DNA from: Miltoncostaea sp963771025
Lineage (GTDB): Bacteria > Actinomycetota > Thermoleophilia > Miltoncostaeales > Miltoncostaeaceae
Direction: 5' to 3'
DNA length: 64,000 nt
NCBI GenBank assembly: GCA_963771025.1
Contig: CAVYRL010000005.1
Location: forward strand, 248,001-312,000
Shown here piece by piece: positions 32,971 through 40,770 of the stretch. Every line of letters begins with the position of its first letter. Position 1 is the first letter of the stretch. The translations under genes were made by a program, and so were the position numbers. The notes under the pieces were generated by a model, which had not been told where the DNA came from, did no database searches, and worked only from the letters and a program-made list of their open reading frames with translations.

Positions 32971-33441
32971 ATGGCGATTGAGATCGGCCAGCAGGCCCCC
33001 GACTTCACGCTCAAGGATCCGCGCGGCAATGACGTCACGCTTTCGTCGTTCCGCGGCGAGAAGAACGTGGTGATGGTCTTCTTCCCGCTTGCCTTCAGCG
33101 GCGTCTGCACCCGGCAGCTCAGCGCGATCGGCGAGAACGAGAAGCGCTACGCGGAGGGCGACGCCCAGGTGATCGGCGTCTCGGTCAACTCGCGCTACTC
33201 GCAGGGCAAGTTCGCGCAGGAGATCGGCCTGGTGGACACGGTGTTGCTGGCCGACTTCGAGCCCAAGGGCCGGGTGAGCCGCGACTACGGGGTCTACCGC
33301 GACGACCTCGGTTTCTCGGGCCGCGCGAGCTTCGTCATCGACAAGACCGGCATCATCCGGGGCGTGTCGCTCACCGATGCCCCCTCAGAGATCCCGGACG
33401 AGGAGGACTACTTCGCGGCCCTGGCGGTCTGCGGGATGTGA
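32971..33441 (+). CDS. AhpE-like peroxiredoxin
   Basis: A 156-residue thioredoxin-fold peroxidase. FFPLAFSGVCTRQL holds the peroxidatic C46, and the preceding PDFTLKDPRGNDVTLSSFRG is the family N-terminus. AhpE of mycobacteria uses a single cysteine and mycothiol-type reductants. This protein has a second cysteine (C154) three residues from the C-terminus that might act as a resolving residue. GGAG lies 6 bases before ATG 32971. It reduces hydroperoxides and peroxynitrite in the cytoplasm. The Trx operon 6 kb downstream could supply electrons (inference). Confidence 0.85.
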   Translation: MAIEIGQQAPDFTLKDPRGNDVTLSSFRGEKNVVMVFFPLAFSGVCTRQLSAIGENEKRYAEGDAQVIGVSVNSRYSQGKFAQEIGLVDTVLLADFEPKGRVSRDYGVYRDDLGFSGRASFVIDKTGIIRGVSLTDAPSEIPDEEDYFAALAVCGM

Positions 33442-33442
33442 G

Positions 33443-34495
33443 CTAGGCCGTGGACCGGCGCGAGGCCACGGCCAACTGGCCGCAGGCAGCCGCGACGTCG
33501 GCGCCGCGCGAGCGGCGCACCGATGCCTCGAGCCCGGCGTCGGCCAGGGTGCGCAGGAAGATCTCGCGCCTGCCGTACGAGCTGGCGCGGTACGGCCCGT
33601 CGGTGGCGTTGTACTCGATGACGTTGACGTGGAAGCGGCCGTCGCGAAGCAGGCGCGCGAGCCGCTTGGCGTCGGCCACCGAGTCGTTGACGTCCTCGAG
33701 CAGCACGTACTCGATGAACACCCGTCGCCCGGTGGTGTCGCAGTACCGGCGACAGGCCGCCATCAGGTTCGCGATCGGGTACCGGGTGTTGATCGGCATC
33801 ATCTTGCTGCGGGTGGCGTCGTCGGCCGCGTGAAGCGACACCGCGAGGCGCACCGGCAGCGGATGCTCTGCGAGGGCGGCGATGCCGGGCACCCAGCCCA
33901 CGGTCGAGATCGCGATGCGGCGGGCCGAGATGTTGAGCCCGTCGGGGGAGTTGATCGCCGCGCAGGCCTCGAGCACGGCATCGAGGTTCTGCATGGGCTC
34001 GCCCATCCCCATGAAGACCACATTGGTCAGGCGGGCGCCCTGCGCGTCGGACTCGCGGGCGGCGAGCACGGCCTGGTCCACGATCTCCGCGGCCGTCAGG
34101 TCGCGTCCGGCGCCCATCTTCCCCGTCGCGCAGAAGTCGCACCCGAGGGCGCACCCGGCCTGGCTGGACACGCACACCGTGCGCCGGCCCTCGGCGTGGG
34201 CGATCAGCACCGCCTCGACGACGACGCCATCCGCGGCGCGCAGGCCCCACTTGACGGTGCCGTCCTGCGAGACCACGCGCTCGTCCGGCTGGAGCGCCCA
34301 GAACGGCAGCGCGTGCGCGAGCCGCTCGCGCAGCGCGGCGGGGAGGGTGCTCACGTCCGACCAGCCGTCGGCACCCGCGCGCTGGGCCTCGTAGGCCTGC
34401 CGGGCGCGGTAGGCGGGCTGTCCCCAGTCGGAGAGGAGCTCGGTGAGTGCGACGCGATCCACCGGCGAAGGGTAGCGGGTGATCTGGTTGCGCAT
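33443..34495 (-). CDS. rlmN: 23S rRNA (adenine-C2)-methyltransferase / tRNA A37 methyltransferase
   Basis: A 350-residue radical-SAM enzyme. The 4Fe-4S cluster ligands are C115, C119 and C122 (CALGCDFC), MGMGEPMQN binds SAM, and C338 (AAACGQL) is the cysteine that forms the protein-RNA intermediate. It methylates A2503 of 23S rRNA and A37 of some tRNAs. ATG 34495 is the family N-terminus. The divergent dioxygenase promoter overlaps the first codons of this gene. Confidence 0.93.
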   Translation of the reverse strand: MRNQITRYPSPVDRVALTELLSDWGQPAYRARQAYEAQRAGADGWSDVSTLPAALRERLAHALPFWALQPDERVVSQDGTVKWGLRAADGVVVEAVLIAHAEGRRTVCVSSQAGCALGCDFCATGKMGAGRDLTAAEIVDQAVLAARESDAQGARLTNVVFMGMGEPMQNLDAVLEACAAINSPDGLNISARRIAISTVGWVPGIAALAEHPLPVRLAVSLHAADDATRSKMMPINTRYPIANLMAACRRYCDTTGRRVFIEYVLLEDVNDSVADAKRLARLLRDGRFHVNVIEYNATDGPYRASSYGRREIFLRTLADAGLEASVRRSRGADVAAACGQLAVASRRSTA

Positions 34496-34534
34496 GCAAG
34501 CAGCGGGGATTATTATTGAGCCCTCAAATGAGGG
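34488..34534 (+). promoter_or_regulatory. Promoter and inverted-repeat operator of the ring-cleaving dioxygenase gene
   Basis: TTGCGC (34488-34493) and TATTAT (34511-34516) are separated by exactly 17 bases. CCCTCAAATGAGGG (34521-34534), a perfect 6-2-6 inverted repeat, lies where transcription would begin. The arrangement is that of a repressor operator overlapping the start site. If this promoter is used, GTG 34479 cannot be the dioxygenase start. Confidence 0.55.
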
Positions 34535-34547
34535 GTGCGCGACGAGG

Positions 34548-35456
34548 CTGGACGGAATCCATCACATCAGCGCGGTCACGGGCGACGCGCGGGCGAACCT
34601 GGACTTCTACACGCGGGTCCTGGGTCTGCGGCTGGCGGCGAAGACCGTCAACCAGGACGACCCGCGTCACTACCACCTGTTCTATTCGGACGAGAACGCG
34701 AGCCCGGGCGCCGACCTGACCTTCTTCGAGTACCGCGGTGCCCCGGTCGGCCGCGCCGGTTCCGGGATGGTGCACCGCATCGCGTGGCGCGTCGGCTCCC
34801 CGGAGTCGCTCGGCTTCTGGGACGAGCGCCTCGGCGACGAGGGCATCCCGACCGACCGCGACGCCCACGGCCTGCGCTTCGCCGACCGCGAGGGGCTCGG
34901 CCACGAGCTGGTGGTGGACCGGTCCGACCCGCCGCTGACAGCTCGCCACCCCGAGATCCCGCGCGAGCACGCCATTGGCGGTTTCGTGGGCGTGCGCGCG
35001 TACGCGCGCGCGGCCGACCGCAGCGCCGAGCTACTCGAGGGAGCCATGGGCGCCGTGGCGCGCAGCGACGGCACCCTCGAGGTGCGCGGCGAGCACCGTG
35101 GCGGCACGATTCGGCTCGACCCGCCCCCGTCCGAGCGCGCGGTGCGCGGAGCCGGCACCGTCCATCACATCGCCTGGACCACGACGGCGGCGGAGCACCC
35201 GCTCTGGCGCTCCGCGATCAGCGCCGCCGGGCCGCATCCGACCGAGGTGATCGACCGCTACTACTTCCACTCGATCTACTTTCGCGAGCCGAGCGGCATC
35301 CTGTACGAGATCGCTGACGACGCTCCGGGTTTCACCAGGGACATGCCCCTCGAGGATCTGGGGTCGCGCCTGATCCTGCCGGCGGGGCTCGAGTCGCGCC
35401 GCGACGAGATCGAGGCGGGCCTGACGCCGCTGCCCGACCCCCGGGCGGTCGCCTAG
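34548..35456 (+). CDS. VOC-family ring-cleaving dioxygenase (MhqO/MhqE-like)
   Basis: About 303 residues with two glyoxalase/bleomycin-resistance modules. The N-terminal DGIHHISAVTGDARANLDFYTRVLGLRL carries the first metal histidine. GTVHHIAWTTT and PSGILYEIADDAPGF carry the later His and Glu ligands. MhqO/MhqE enzymes cleave hydroquinone-type aromatic rings and protect against quinones. The initiator is unclear. CTG 34548 precedes DGIHHIS directly and is downstream of the predicted promoter; GTG 34479 is the only ordinary start in frame but would lie upstream of it. It converges on the LLM gene with a 4-base overlap. Confidence 0.8.
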   Translation: MDGIHHISAVTGDARANLDFYTRVLGLRLAAKTVNQDDPRHYHLFYSDENASPGADLTFFEYRGAPVGRAGSGMVHRIAWRVGSPESLGFWDERLGDEGIPTDRDAHGLRFADREGLGHELVVDRSDPPLTARHPEIPREHAIGGFVGVRAYARAADRSAELLEGAMGAVARSDGTLEVRGEHRGGTIRLDPPPSERAVRGAGTVHHIAWTTTAAEHPLWRSAISAAGPHPTEVIDRYYFHSIYFREPSGILYEIADDAPGFTRDMPLEDLGSRLILPAGLESRRDEIEAGLTPLPDPRAVA

Positions 35457-36478
35457 GGGAGCAGCGCCGCAGCCAGGCGGCGGAGCTCGGCGGGGATGTC
35501 GCCGCCGGGCTGGACGGCGAGCTCGGTGACGCCGTCACCGGCGAGGCGCGCGGCGCGCTCGCGCAGCGCCTCGGCCGTCCCGGTGAACGAGAGAGCCGCG
35601 ATGTTCGCCCCCGTGACGATGGCGTCGTCCTCCGGCAGGGTCAGCGCGACGAGGTGGCCGCGGTGCAGGTGCTGGTGGCGACGCTCAGCCGGATACGCGG
35701 CCGCGACCGCGGCGATGTAGGCGCGCGCCTGGGTCTGCAGCGCGGGGTCGAGGCCCTCCAGACGCCAGGGCTGCTCGGCGAAGGCGTGGAACGCGACGGC
35801 CACCACCGGACCGACCGCGGCGCGCAGGCGCGGGCTGTCGAGCGGCTCCCCCGGCTCGGCCACGGCCCCCACGGCGTGGACCACGAGGGGCAGGTCGGGG
35901 CCGACACCCTCGCGCAGCAGCGCGAGCCCGCCCGGATAGAGGATCCCGGTCATCGCCCCGTCGCCGATCCGCCGGGCCAGCGCCTGCGCGCGCGGTCCGC
36001 GGCACGAGACGTAGATCGGCACCTCGCCGGCGCCCTCGGCACCCGGCACCGGCATGTCGCGCACCGGGCGCGCGCCCTCCACGTGGTCGCGCTCGCCGCC
36101 GGCGAGCAGCGTCCTCACGTCGCCGACCTCCCGCTCGAGACGACCCAGCGGCACCGGGCCGAGACCCAGGGTGAAGCGACCGGTGAACCCGGCGCCCGCG
36201 GACACGCGCACCCGGCCGGGCGCCAGCGACGACAGGGTGCGCAGCGCGGCCACCGTCACGACCGGCGCGCGCAGCCCCGGGATCAGCACCCCGACGCCGA
36301 GGTCGATGCGCCGGGTGCGATCGGCGGCCCGGACGAGGGTGGCGAAGGGGTCGTGGTACAGCAGCGGAGAGTCGTAGACCCAGGCCGAGGCGAACCCGAG
36401 CTCCTCCGCCAGGGCGATGTGGCCGGGCGTGTCCCGCACGGGGGCCAGGAAGACGCCGATACGCGGGAGCGCGCTCAC
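35453..36478 (-). CDS. LLM-class flavin-dependent oxidoreductase (probably F420)
   Basis: A 341-residue luciferase-like TIM barrel: IGVFLAPVRDTPGHIALAEELGFASAWVYD, then IDLGVGVLIPGLRAPVVTVAALRTL and GLGPVPLGRLEREVGDVRTLL. These match the F420-dependent branch common in actinobacteria. The substrate is unknown. The GTG overlaps the MFS stop (GTGA), so reductase and exporter are one unit. Together with the convergent ring-cleaving dioxygenase this suggests handling of a small aromatic or quinone compound (inference). Confidence 0.82.
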   Translation of the reverse strand: MSALPRIGVFLAPVRDTPGHIALAEELGFASAWVYDSPLLYHDPFATLVRAADRTRRIDLGVGVLIPGLRAPVVTVAALRTLSSLAPGRVRVSAGAGFTGRFTLGLGPVPLGRLEREVGDVRTLLAGGERDHVEGARPVRDMPVPGAEGAGEVPIYVSCRGPRAQALARRIGDGAMTGILYPGGLALLREGVGPDLPLVVHAVGAVAEPGEPLDSPRLRAAVGPVVAVAFHAFAEQPWRLEGLDPALQTQARAYIAAVAAAYPAERRHQHLHRGHLVALTLPEDDAIVTGANIAALSFTGTAEALRERAARLAGDGVTELAVQPGGDIPAELRRLAAALLP

Positions 36479-37980
36479 CGCGGGGCCGTGCTCTCCAGCC
36501 CGGCGCTCACCCCGACGACCACGGGCTCCCGCGCGTTGAGGCGCGGCATCGCCGCGGCGGTCGCGGCGGCGATGACGAGCATGGCGGCCGCGAGCAGCAG
36601 AGCCGACCGGAATCCGTCGGCCACCAGCGAGCGGCCGATCGGGGCCACCTGGGTGAGGCCGCCGTTCAGGCCGGCCGGGAGGTGCGCGTGGAGCACCGAT
36701 CCGAGCAGCGCCGCGCCCAGCGCGCCGCCGGTGTAGCGGCTGATGTTGGGGAACGCCGCCGCCACCCCCAGGCGCGCGGGTGGGACGTCGTGGATCGCGG
36801 TCATGGTGATCGGGGACGTCGCGGCGGCCAGTCCGGCGCCGAACGCGACGATCCCGGGCAGCAGCGCGGGGTAGCTCTGCTGCCCGGCCGCGAACGCCAT
36901 CCCGAGAGCGCCGCCCGCCGCGACCACGTACCCGCCGGCGGCCAGGCGATCGGATCCGATGCGGTTGACCGCGTGCCCCGCGATGGGCGCGACTACCACG
37001 AACGAGGCGGCGATCGGGGTGATGCCGATGGCGAGCTCGACGGCGTCGAAGCCCAGCACCGCCGTGAGATAGAACGGCAGCACGATGAGCACGCCGAACA
37101 GGGCGGCCGACGAGGCCATCGCCGCCAGGTTGGCGGACGCGATGGCCCGGCGGCGCAGCAGGCGCACGTCGATCATCGGGTGCGCGGCGCGCGTCTCGTG
37201 GACGACGAACACGACCAGGGCGACCACGCCCAGGGCGGCGAACGCCGCAGGCCGTCCCGACGTCCACCCCCACGCCTCGCCACGGGAGATGGCCACGAGC
37301 AGGGAGAACAGGCCCACGGCGACGAGCCCGGCGCCGGGGAGGTCGAAGTCACGGTCGGCGTTGGCGGGTCGTAGTTCCACCAGCACCAGGCCCGCTCCGA
37401 TCAGCACCACGACGCCGATCACGGGGCTGAACCAGAACACGCTGCGCCAGCCGAGCGTTCCCACCAGCACCCCCGCGAGGTTGAGGGCGAGCACCGGGGC
37501 CAGGCCGAGCACACCACCCATCACGCCCAGGGCGAGCCCGCGCTCGCGCGGACCGAAGAGCTCGGCGGCGTAGGAGTAGGCGGTCGGCGCCATGGCGCAG
37601 GCGCCGACCGCCTGGAGGATCCGGAAGGCGACCAGAGACGGCGCGTTCCAGGACAGCGCGCACAGGATGGAGCCGGCGCACAGCACCACCACGCCGATCA
37701 CGAACACGCGGCGGCGGCCGTAGAGGTCGCCCGCCCGCCCGGCCAGGGCGAGCAGGGTCGCCTGGGTGAGCAGGAAACCGGTGACCACCCAGGAGATGGA
37801 GGGGACGTCGACCCCGAGGTCCTCCGCCATCGTGGGCAGCGCGATGTTGACGATGCTGACGTTGACGACCGAGAGCATCATGCCGCTCGCCACCACCATC
37901 AGGGCCATCCAGCGCCACCGTGGGTGCGCGAGCAGGCGCGCCCGGAGCGCCACGACGCGTGTTGCGGCGCGCTCCCTCAC
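36475..37980 (-). CDS. MFS drug exporter, DHA2 (14-helix) family
   Basis: A 501-residue protein with about 14 membrane helices, a motif A-like GRAGDLYGRRRVFVIG after helix 2 and LGWRSVFWFSPVIGVV typical of EmrB/QacA-type H+ antiporters. It should export hydrophobic or cationic compounds. TAGACT 6 bases before GTG 37980 suggests a leaderless transcript shared with the overlapping LLM oxidoreductase gene. No TetR-type regulator is adjacent. Confidence 0.9.
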   Translation of the reverse strand: MRERAATRVVALRARLLAHPRWRWMALMVVASGMMLSVVNVSIVNIALPTMAEDLGVDVPSISWVVTGFLLTQATLLALAGRAGDLYGRRRVFVIGVVVLCAGSILCALSWNAPSLVAFRILQAVGACAMAPTAYSYAAELFGPRERGLALGVMGGVLGLAPVLALNLAGVLVGTLGWRSVFWFSPVIGVVVLIGAGLVLVELRPANADRDFDLPGAGLVAVGLFSLLVAISRGEAWGWTSGRPAAFAALGVVALVVFVVHETRAAHPMIDVRLLRRRAIASANLAAMASSAALFGVLIVLPFYLTAVLGFDAVELAIGITPIAASFVVVAPIAGHAVNRIGSDRLAAGGYVVAAGGALGMAFAAGQQSYPALLPGIVAFGAGLAAATSPITMTAIHDVPPARLGVAAAFPNISRYTGGALGAALLGSVLHAHLPAGLNGGLTQVAPIGRSLVADGFRSALLLAAAMLVIAAATAAAMPRLNAREPVVVGVSAGLESTAPR

Positions 37981-37986
37981 ACCCCG

Positions 37987-37992
37987 AGTCTA
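37987..37992 (-). promoter_or_regulatory. -10-like hexamer TAGACT of the MFS gene
   Basis: Minus-strand TAGACT ends 6 bases before GTG 37980. Confidence 0.5.
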
Positions 37993-38008
37993 GCCGGGGG
38001 GCGTGCAG

Positions 38009-38014
38009 TACCCT
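38009..38014 (+). promoter_or_regulatory. -10-like hexamer TACCCT
   Basis: Ends 6 bases before GTG 38021. The divergent MFS hexamer is 16 bases away, so both genes may start from one compact region. Confidence 0.5.
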
Positions 38015-38020
38015 GGGGCG

Positions 38021-38599
38021 GTGGCGACGAGCGACGAGCGACTGTGGGGATACGCAAGCCTTGCGCGGCTCTGGTCGTGGACGCTGATCGGTGTGGCCGG
38101 CGTGCTGCTGCTGTTCGCGGTGGCGCTCGAGGCGGGCTCCAGCGGTGGCCTCACGGCGCGCTGGTTCGCCGCTGCGATCGGCATCACGGGGGTCACGGGG
38201 ATCCTGTGCTTCCCCTTCTTCCGCGTCTGGCTGAGCCGGTCCGCGCTGCCCTCCGTGCGGCTGCATCAGGCCGTGCGCGCCACGGGTCCGCGTCGGCTGG
38301 AGGCCACCCCGCGCGACTGGCGCCGCTGGGGCCTGTTCACCGTCGCCATCCTGCTCTTCGGCGGCGCCGCGATGATGATGTTCCTGATCGGCGTTCTCGG
38401 TCGGGGGGGCACCGCCGAGGGCGTCGTGGTGGGGATGCTGGCGGCGTGGGGCGCCGCGACCCTCGTCGACGTGAGCCGCATCCGCGAGGTGGAGGCCATC
38501 GAGGGACGGCGATACTACGCGGCGTGCAAGCGCCCCACGGGCGTGGGAAACCGGCTGGTCTGGATCCCCCAGCGCGGGGCGGGTGACGCACGCGCCTGA
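38021..38599 (+). CDS. Hypothetical membrane protein
   Basis: A 192-residue protein with two pairs of hydrophobic helices separated by a basic cytoplasmic loop (LHQAVRATGPRRLEATPRDWRRWG) and a soluble C-terminus with YYAACKRPTGVGNRLVW. No family is recognised. GTG 38021 is chosen over GTG 38003 because TACCCT lies 6 bases before it, in the leaderless spacing. It converges on the small zinc-ribbon gene. Confidence 0.6.
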   Translation: MATSDERLWGYASLARLWSWTLIGVAGVLLLFAVALEAGSSGGLTARWFAAAIGITGVTGILCFPFFRVWLSRSALPSVRLHQAVRATGPRRLEATPRDWRRWGLFTVAILLFGGAAMMMFLIGVLGRGGTAEGVVVGMLAAWGAATLVDVSRIREVEAIEGRRYYAACKRPTGVGNRLVWIPQRGAGDARA

Positions 38600-38608
38600 G
38601 AGGTCCGG

Positions 38609-38812
38609 CTAGCCCTTGGGGCGCAGGTCCGAGAAGAGCCGCTCCAGCCTCTCGGCGAAGAGTTCGGTGTGGCCGCACTCGACGCAGGTCTCGGCGCGGA
38701 GCGGGCTGATGCGGCCGGAGGCGAACCAGGAGCGGCGGCGCTTGAGGGAGACGATCCCGGAGACGACCGTGGGTTCGACGCGACCGCCGCAAGATGAGCA
38801 CTTGGCGGGCAT
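38609..38812 (-). CDS. Small zinc-ribbon protein
   Basis: A 67-residue protein with CSSCGG near the N-terminus and CVECGHTE near residue 43, two CxxC knuckles expected to bind one zinc, and a basic middle (LKRRRSWF). It may be a nucleic-acid or protein adaptor; function unknown. It is divergent from trxB, with the CsoR-type operator between them, so that regulator might also affect it. Confidence 0.65.
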   Translation of the reverse strand: MPAKCSSCGGRVEPTVVSGIVSLKRRRSWFASGRISPLRAETCVECGHTELFAERLERLFSDLRPKG

Positions 38813-38817
38813 GGTGC

Positions 38818-38837
38818 TAAGATACCCCCACGGGTAT
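38818..38837 (+). promoter_or_regulatory. Extended -10 promoter and CsoR-family-type operator of the trx operon
   Basis: TG-C-TAAGAT (TAAGAT at 38818-38823) is an extended -10 element. It overlaps ATACCC-CCAC-GGGTAT at 38822-38837, a perfect 6-4-6 inverted repeat with the A/T-flanked C and G tracts typical of DUF156 (CsoR, CstR, RcnR) operators. A gene for such a regulator is the last gene of the operon. Binding would occlude the promoter. Confidence 0.7.
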
Positions 38838-38865
38838 GCGTTCAGGGATGAAGGAGGACCGATCC

Positions 38866-39843
38866 GTGACGGATGTTCATGAGGTGATCATCATCGGCGG
38901 AGGCCCGGCGGGATACACCGCCGCAATCTACGCCGCGCGGGCCAATCTGTCGCCCTTCGTGATCGAGGGGTTCGGGGCAGGCGGCCAGTTGATGCTGACC
39001 ACCGACGTCGAGAACTTCCCCGGTTTCCCGGAGGCCGTCACCGGTCCGGAGCTGATGCAGCACATGCGGGCCCAAGCCGAGCGCTTCGGCGCCCGTTTCG
39101 AGGCGGTGGACGCCTCGCGGGTCGACTTCTCGCAGCGGCCCTTCAAGGTGTGGGTGGACGACGAGCTCCACCTCGCGAAGAGCGTGATCATCTCCACCGG
39201 CGCCTCGGCGCGGTGGCTCGATCTGCCCAGCGAGGGGCGCCTGCGTGGCTTCGGCGTCTCCACGTGCGCCACGTGCGACGGATTCTTCTTCCGCGACAAG
39301 CCGATGGTGGTGGTGGGCGGAGGCGACTCCGCGATGGAGGAGGCCAGCTTCCTCGCGCGGATGGCGGCGTCGGTGACGATCGTTCACCGGCGCGACGAGT
39401 TCCGGGCCTCGCGCATCATGGTCGACCGGGCGCTCGCCAACCCGAAGATCCACGTGCGGTGGAACGCCGTCGTGGAAGAGGTCCTCGGCCAGGACAAGGT
39501 CGAGGGCGTACGGGTACGCGACACGGTGACCGGTGAGCTCGAAGACATTCCGGCCGCGGCCATGTTCGTGGCCATCGGGCATGACCCCAACACCGCTTTG
39601 TTCCGGGGCGCCGTCGCGCTCGACGACACGGGCTACGTCATCACGGACGGGACCCGCACCGACATCGAGGGCGTCTTCGCGTGCGGCGATGTCCAGGACA
39701 CGATCTACAAGCAGGCGATCACCGCCGCCGGCAGTGGCTGTATGGCCGCGATGGATGCCGAACGCTGGCTGGAGTCGGTCGGCGATGAGAACCTCACCAG
39801 CGGGGAGCCCGCAGGGGCCCTCGCGTCAGGAAAGGACGCGTAG
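38866..39843 (+). CDS. trxB: Thioredoxin reductase
   Basis: A 325-residue flavoprotein: IIGGGPAGYTAAIYAARA binds FAD, CATC at residues 134-137 is the redox pair, VVGGGDSAMEEASFL and HRRDEFRAS bind NADPH, and GVFACGDVQD is the second FAD motif. It reduces thioredoxin with NADPH. GTG 38866 is chosen because AAGGAGG lies 8 bases upstream; ATG 38836 falls inside the operator region. It is the first gene of a four-gene operon with trxA, a zinc-ribbon gene and a CsoR-family regulator gene. Confidence 0.93.
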   Translation: MTDVHEVIIIGGGPAGYTAAIYAARANLSPFVIEGFGAGGQLMLTTDVENFPGFPEAVTGPELMQHMRAQAERFGARFEAVDASRVDFSQRPFKVWVDDELHLAKSVIISTGASARWLDLPSEGRLRGFGVSTCATCDGFFFRDKPMVVVGGGDSAMEEASFLARMAASVTIVHRRDEFRASRIMVDRALANPKIHVRWNAVVEEVLGQDKVEGVRVRDTVTGELEDIPAAAMFVAIGHDPNTALFRGAVALDDTGYVITDGTRTDIEGVFACGDVQDTIYKQAITAAGSGCMAAMDAERWLESVGDENLTSGEPAGALASGKDA

Positions 39844-40167
39844 ATGGCAGACGGAATGCTGGAGATCACGGCGGACAACTTCCAGGGCACGGTCTTGGAG
39901 AACGAGAAGCCGGTCCTGGTGGACTTCTGGGCCGAGTGGTGTGGCCCCTGCCACATGATCGCGCCGGTCGTCGAGCAGATCGCCAAGGAACGGGTCGACA
40001 CGCTTGTCGTCGGCAAGCTCAACGTCGACGAGGCGAGCGCGATCGCTCAGAAGTACAACGTTCAGGGCATCCCGTTCCTCGGCCTGTTCGAGAACGGCCA
40101 GCTCTCGCGTCACGCGGTCGGCGCGATGCCCAAGGCGCAGATCGAGCGCGCCCTCGGACTGGAGTAG
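39844..40167 (+). CDS. trxA: Thioredoxin
   Basis: A 107-residue thioredoxin with the WCGPC active site (C33, C36) and the cis-proline in GIPFLG. It starts directly after the trxB stop (TAG ATG). It delivers electrons to peroxiredoxins, reductases and possibly CcdA. It is also a substrate for clearing protein persulfides, which would fit a persulfide-sensing regulator in the same operon. Confidence 0.94.
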   Translation: MADGMLEITADNFQGTVLENEKPVLVDFWAEWCGPCHMIAPVVEQIAKERVDTLVVGKLNVDEASAIAQKYNVQGIPFLGLFENGQLSRHAVGAMPKAQIERALGLE

Positions 40168-40172
40168 CGGCC

Positions 40173-40412
40173 ATGCCGAGTTACGACCTGACCTGTACCG
40201 AGTGCGACCACGGCTTCGAGGCGTTCCGTCAGGGATTCCTGCGTGACGAGGACCGGGTGTGCCCGGAGTGCGGCGCGGTCAACGCGCGGCAGATGTTCAC
40301 GGGGTTCGTGACCGCCCGGCCCAGCAAGGGTGCGGCGGCCGCGGCGCCGACGGTCGTCGGCTTCGGCGGAGGCGGGGGCTGCTGCGGCGGTTCCTGCGGC
40401 TGCGGCCACTAG
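40173..40412 (+). CDS. FmdB-type zinc ribbon protein with Cys/Gly-rich tail
   Basis: A 79-residue protein. The N-terminal MPSYDLTCTECDHGFEAF and VCPECGAV form the FmdB/CxxC-CxxC ribbon, and QMFTGFVTARPSKG follows as in the family. The last 20 residues are Gly-rich and end in CCGGSCGCGH, with four cysteines and a histidine that could bind another metal or carry persulfide. It starts 5 bases after trxA. Family members act as putative regulators of amide utilisation or are uncharacterised; here the context is thiol redox control. Confidence 0.8.
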   Translation: MPSYDLTCTECDHGFEAFRQGFLRDEDRVCPECGAVNARQMFTGFVTARPSKGAAAAAPTVVGFGGGGGCCGGSCGCGH

Positions 40413-40414
40413 GG

Positions 40415-40699
40415 ATGGCCGTGTCGAGCACGACTCCCACCCCTGACCAGCTCGTCACACGACTGCGGCGCGCCGAGGGCCAGCTGCGCGGAGTTCAGCG
40501 CATGCTGGAGGAGGGCTCGGACTGCCACCAGGTGCTCACGCAGCTCGCGGCGGTGAAGGCCGCGGTCGACCAAGTGGGTCTGCACCTCATGTCAGAGCGC
40601 CTGCGCACGTGCATGGTCGACGGCAACGAGGTCGACTGCACCACGCAGTTCGAGGAGGCCGTCGCCACGTTCCTGAGGTTCGCCACGCTCGCCCGCTAG
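40415..40699 (+). CDS. CsoR/CstR-family (DUF156) transcriptional repressor, probable persulfide sensor
   Basis: A 94-residue helical regulator: LVTRLRRAEGQLRGVQRMLEEG at the start, then a cysteine pair C37 and C66 spaced 29 residues, as in C36/C65 of CsoR and C31/C60 of CstR. The copper-ligand histidine of CsoR (H61) aligns with R62 here, so Cu(I) sensing is unlikely. A CstR-like thiol or persulfide switch is the better reading. Two bases separate it from the zinc-ribbon gene. The ATACCC/GGGTAT operator before trxB is its likely target, giving autoregulation. Confidence 0.82.
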   Translation: MAVSSTTPTPDQLVTRLRRAEGQLRGVQRMLEEGSDCHQVLTQLAAVKAAVDQVGLHLMSERLRTCMVDGNEVDCTTQFEEAVATFLRFATLAR

Positions 40700-40701
40700 G
40701 T

Positions 40702-40742
40702 GCCGGGCGGCGCCGGGGCGATGTCGCCTCGCACCGCCCGGC
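40702..40742 (+). terminator. Stem-loop after the trx operon
   Basis: GCCGGGCGG (40702-40710) pairs perfectly with CCGCCCGGC (40734-40742). The loop holds a second stem, GGCGA with TCGCC. It starts 2 bases after the csoR-family stop and precedes the convergent gene end at 40771. There is no T tract, as is common in high-GC actinobacteria, so it may act bidirectionally or as an mRNA-stabilising hairpin. Confidence 0.55.
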
Positions 40743-40770
40743 GGCCCGGCGGGCCATGTGGTGGCGTGCA

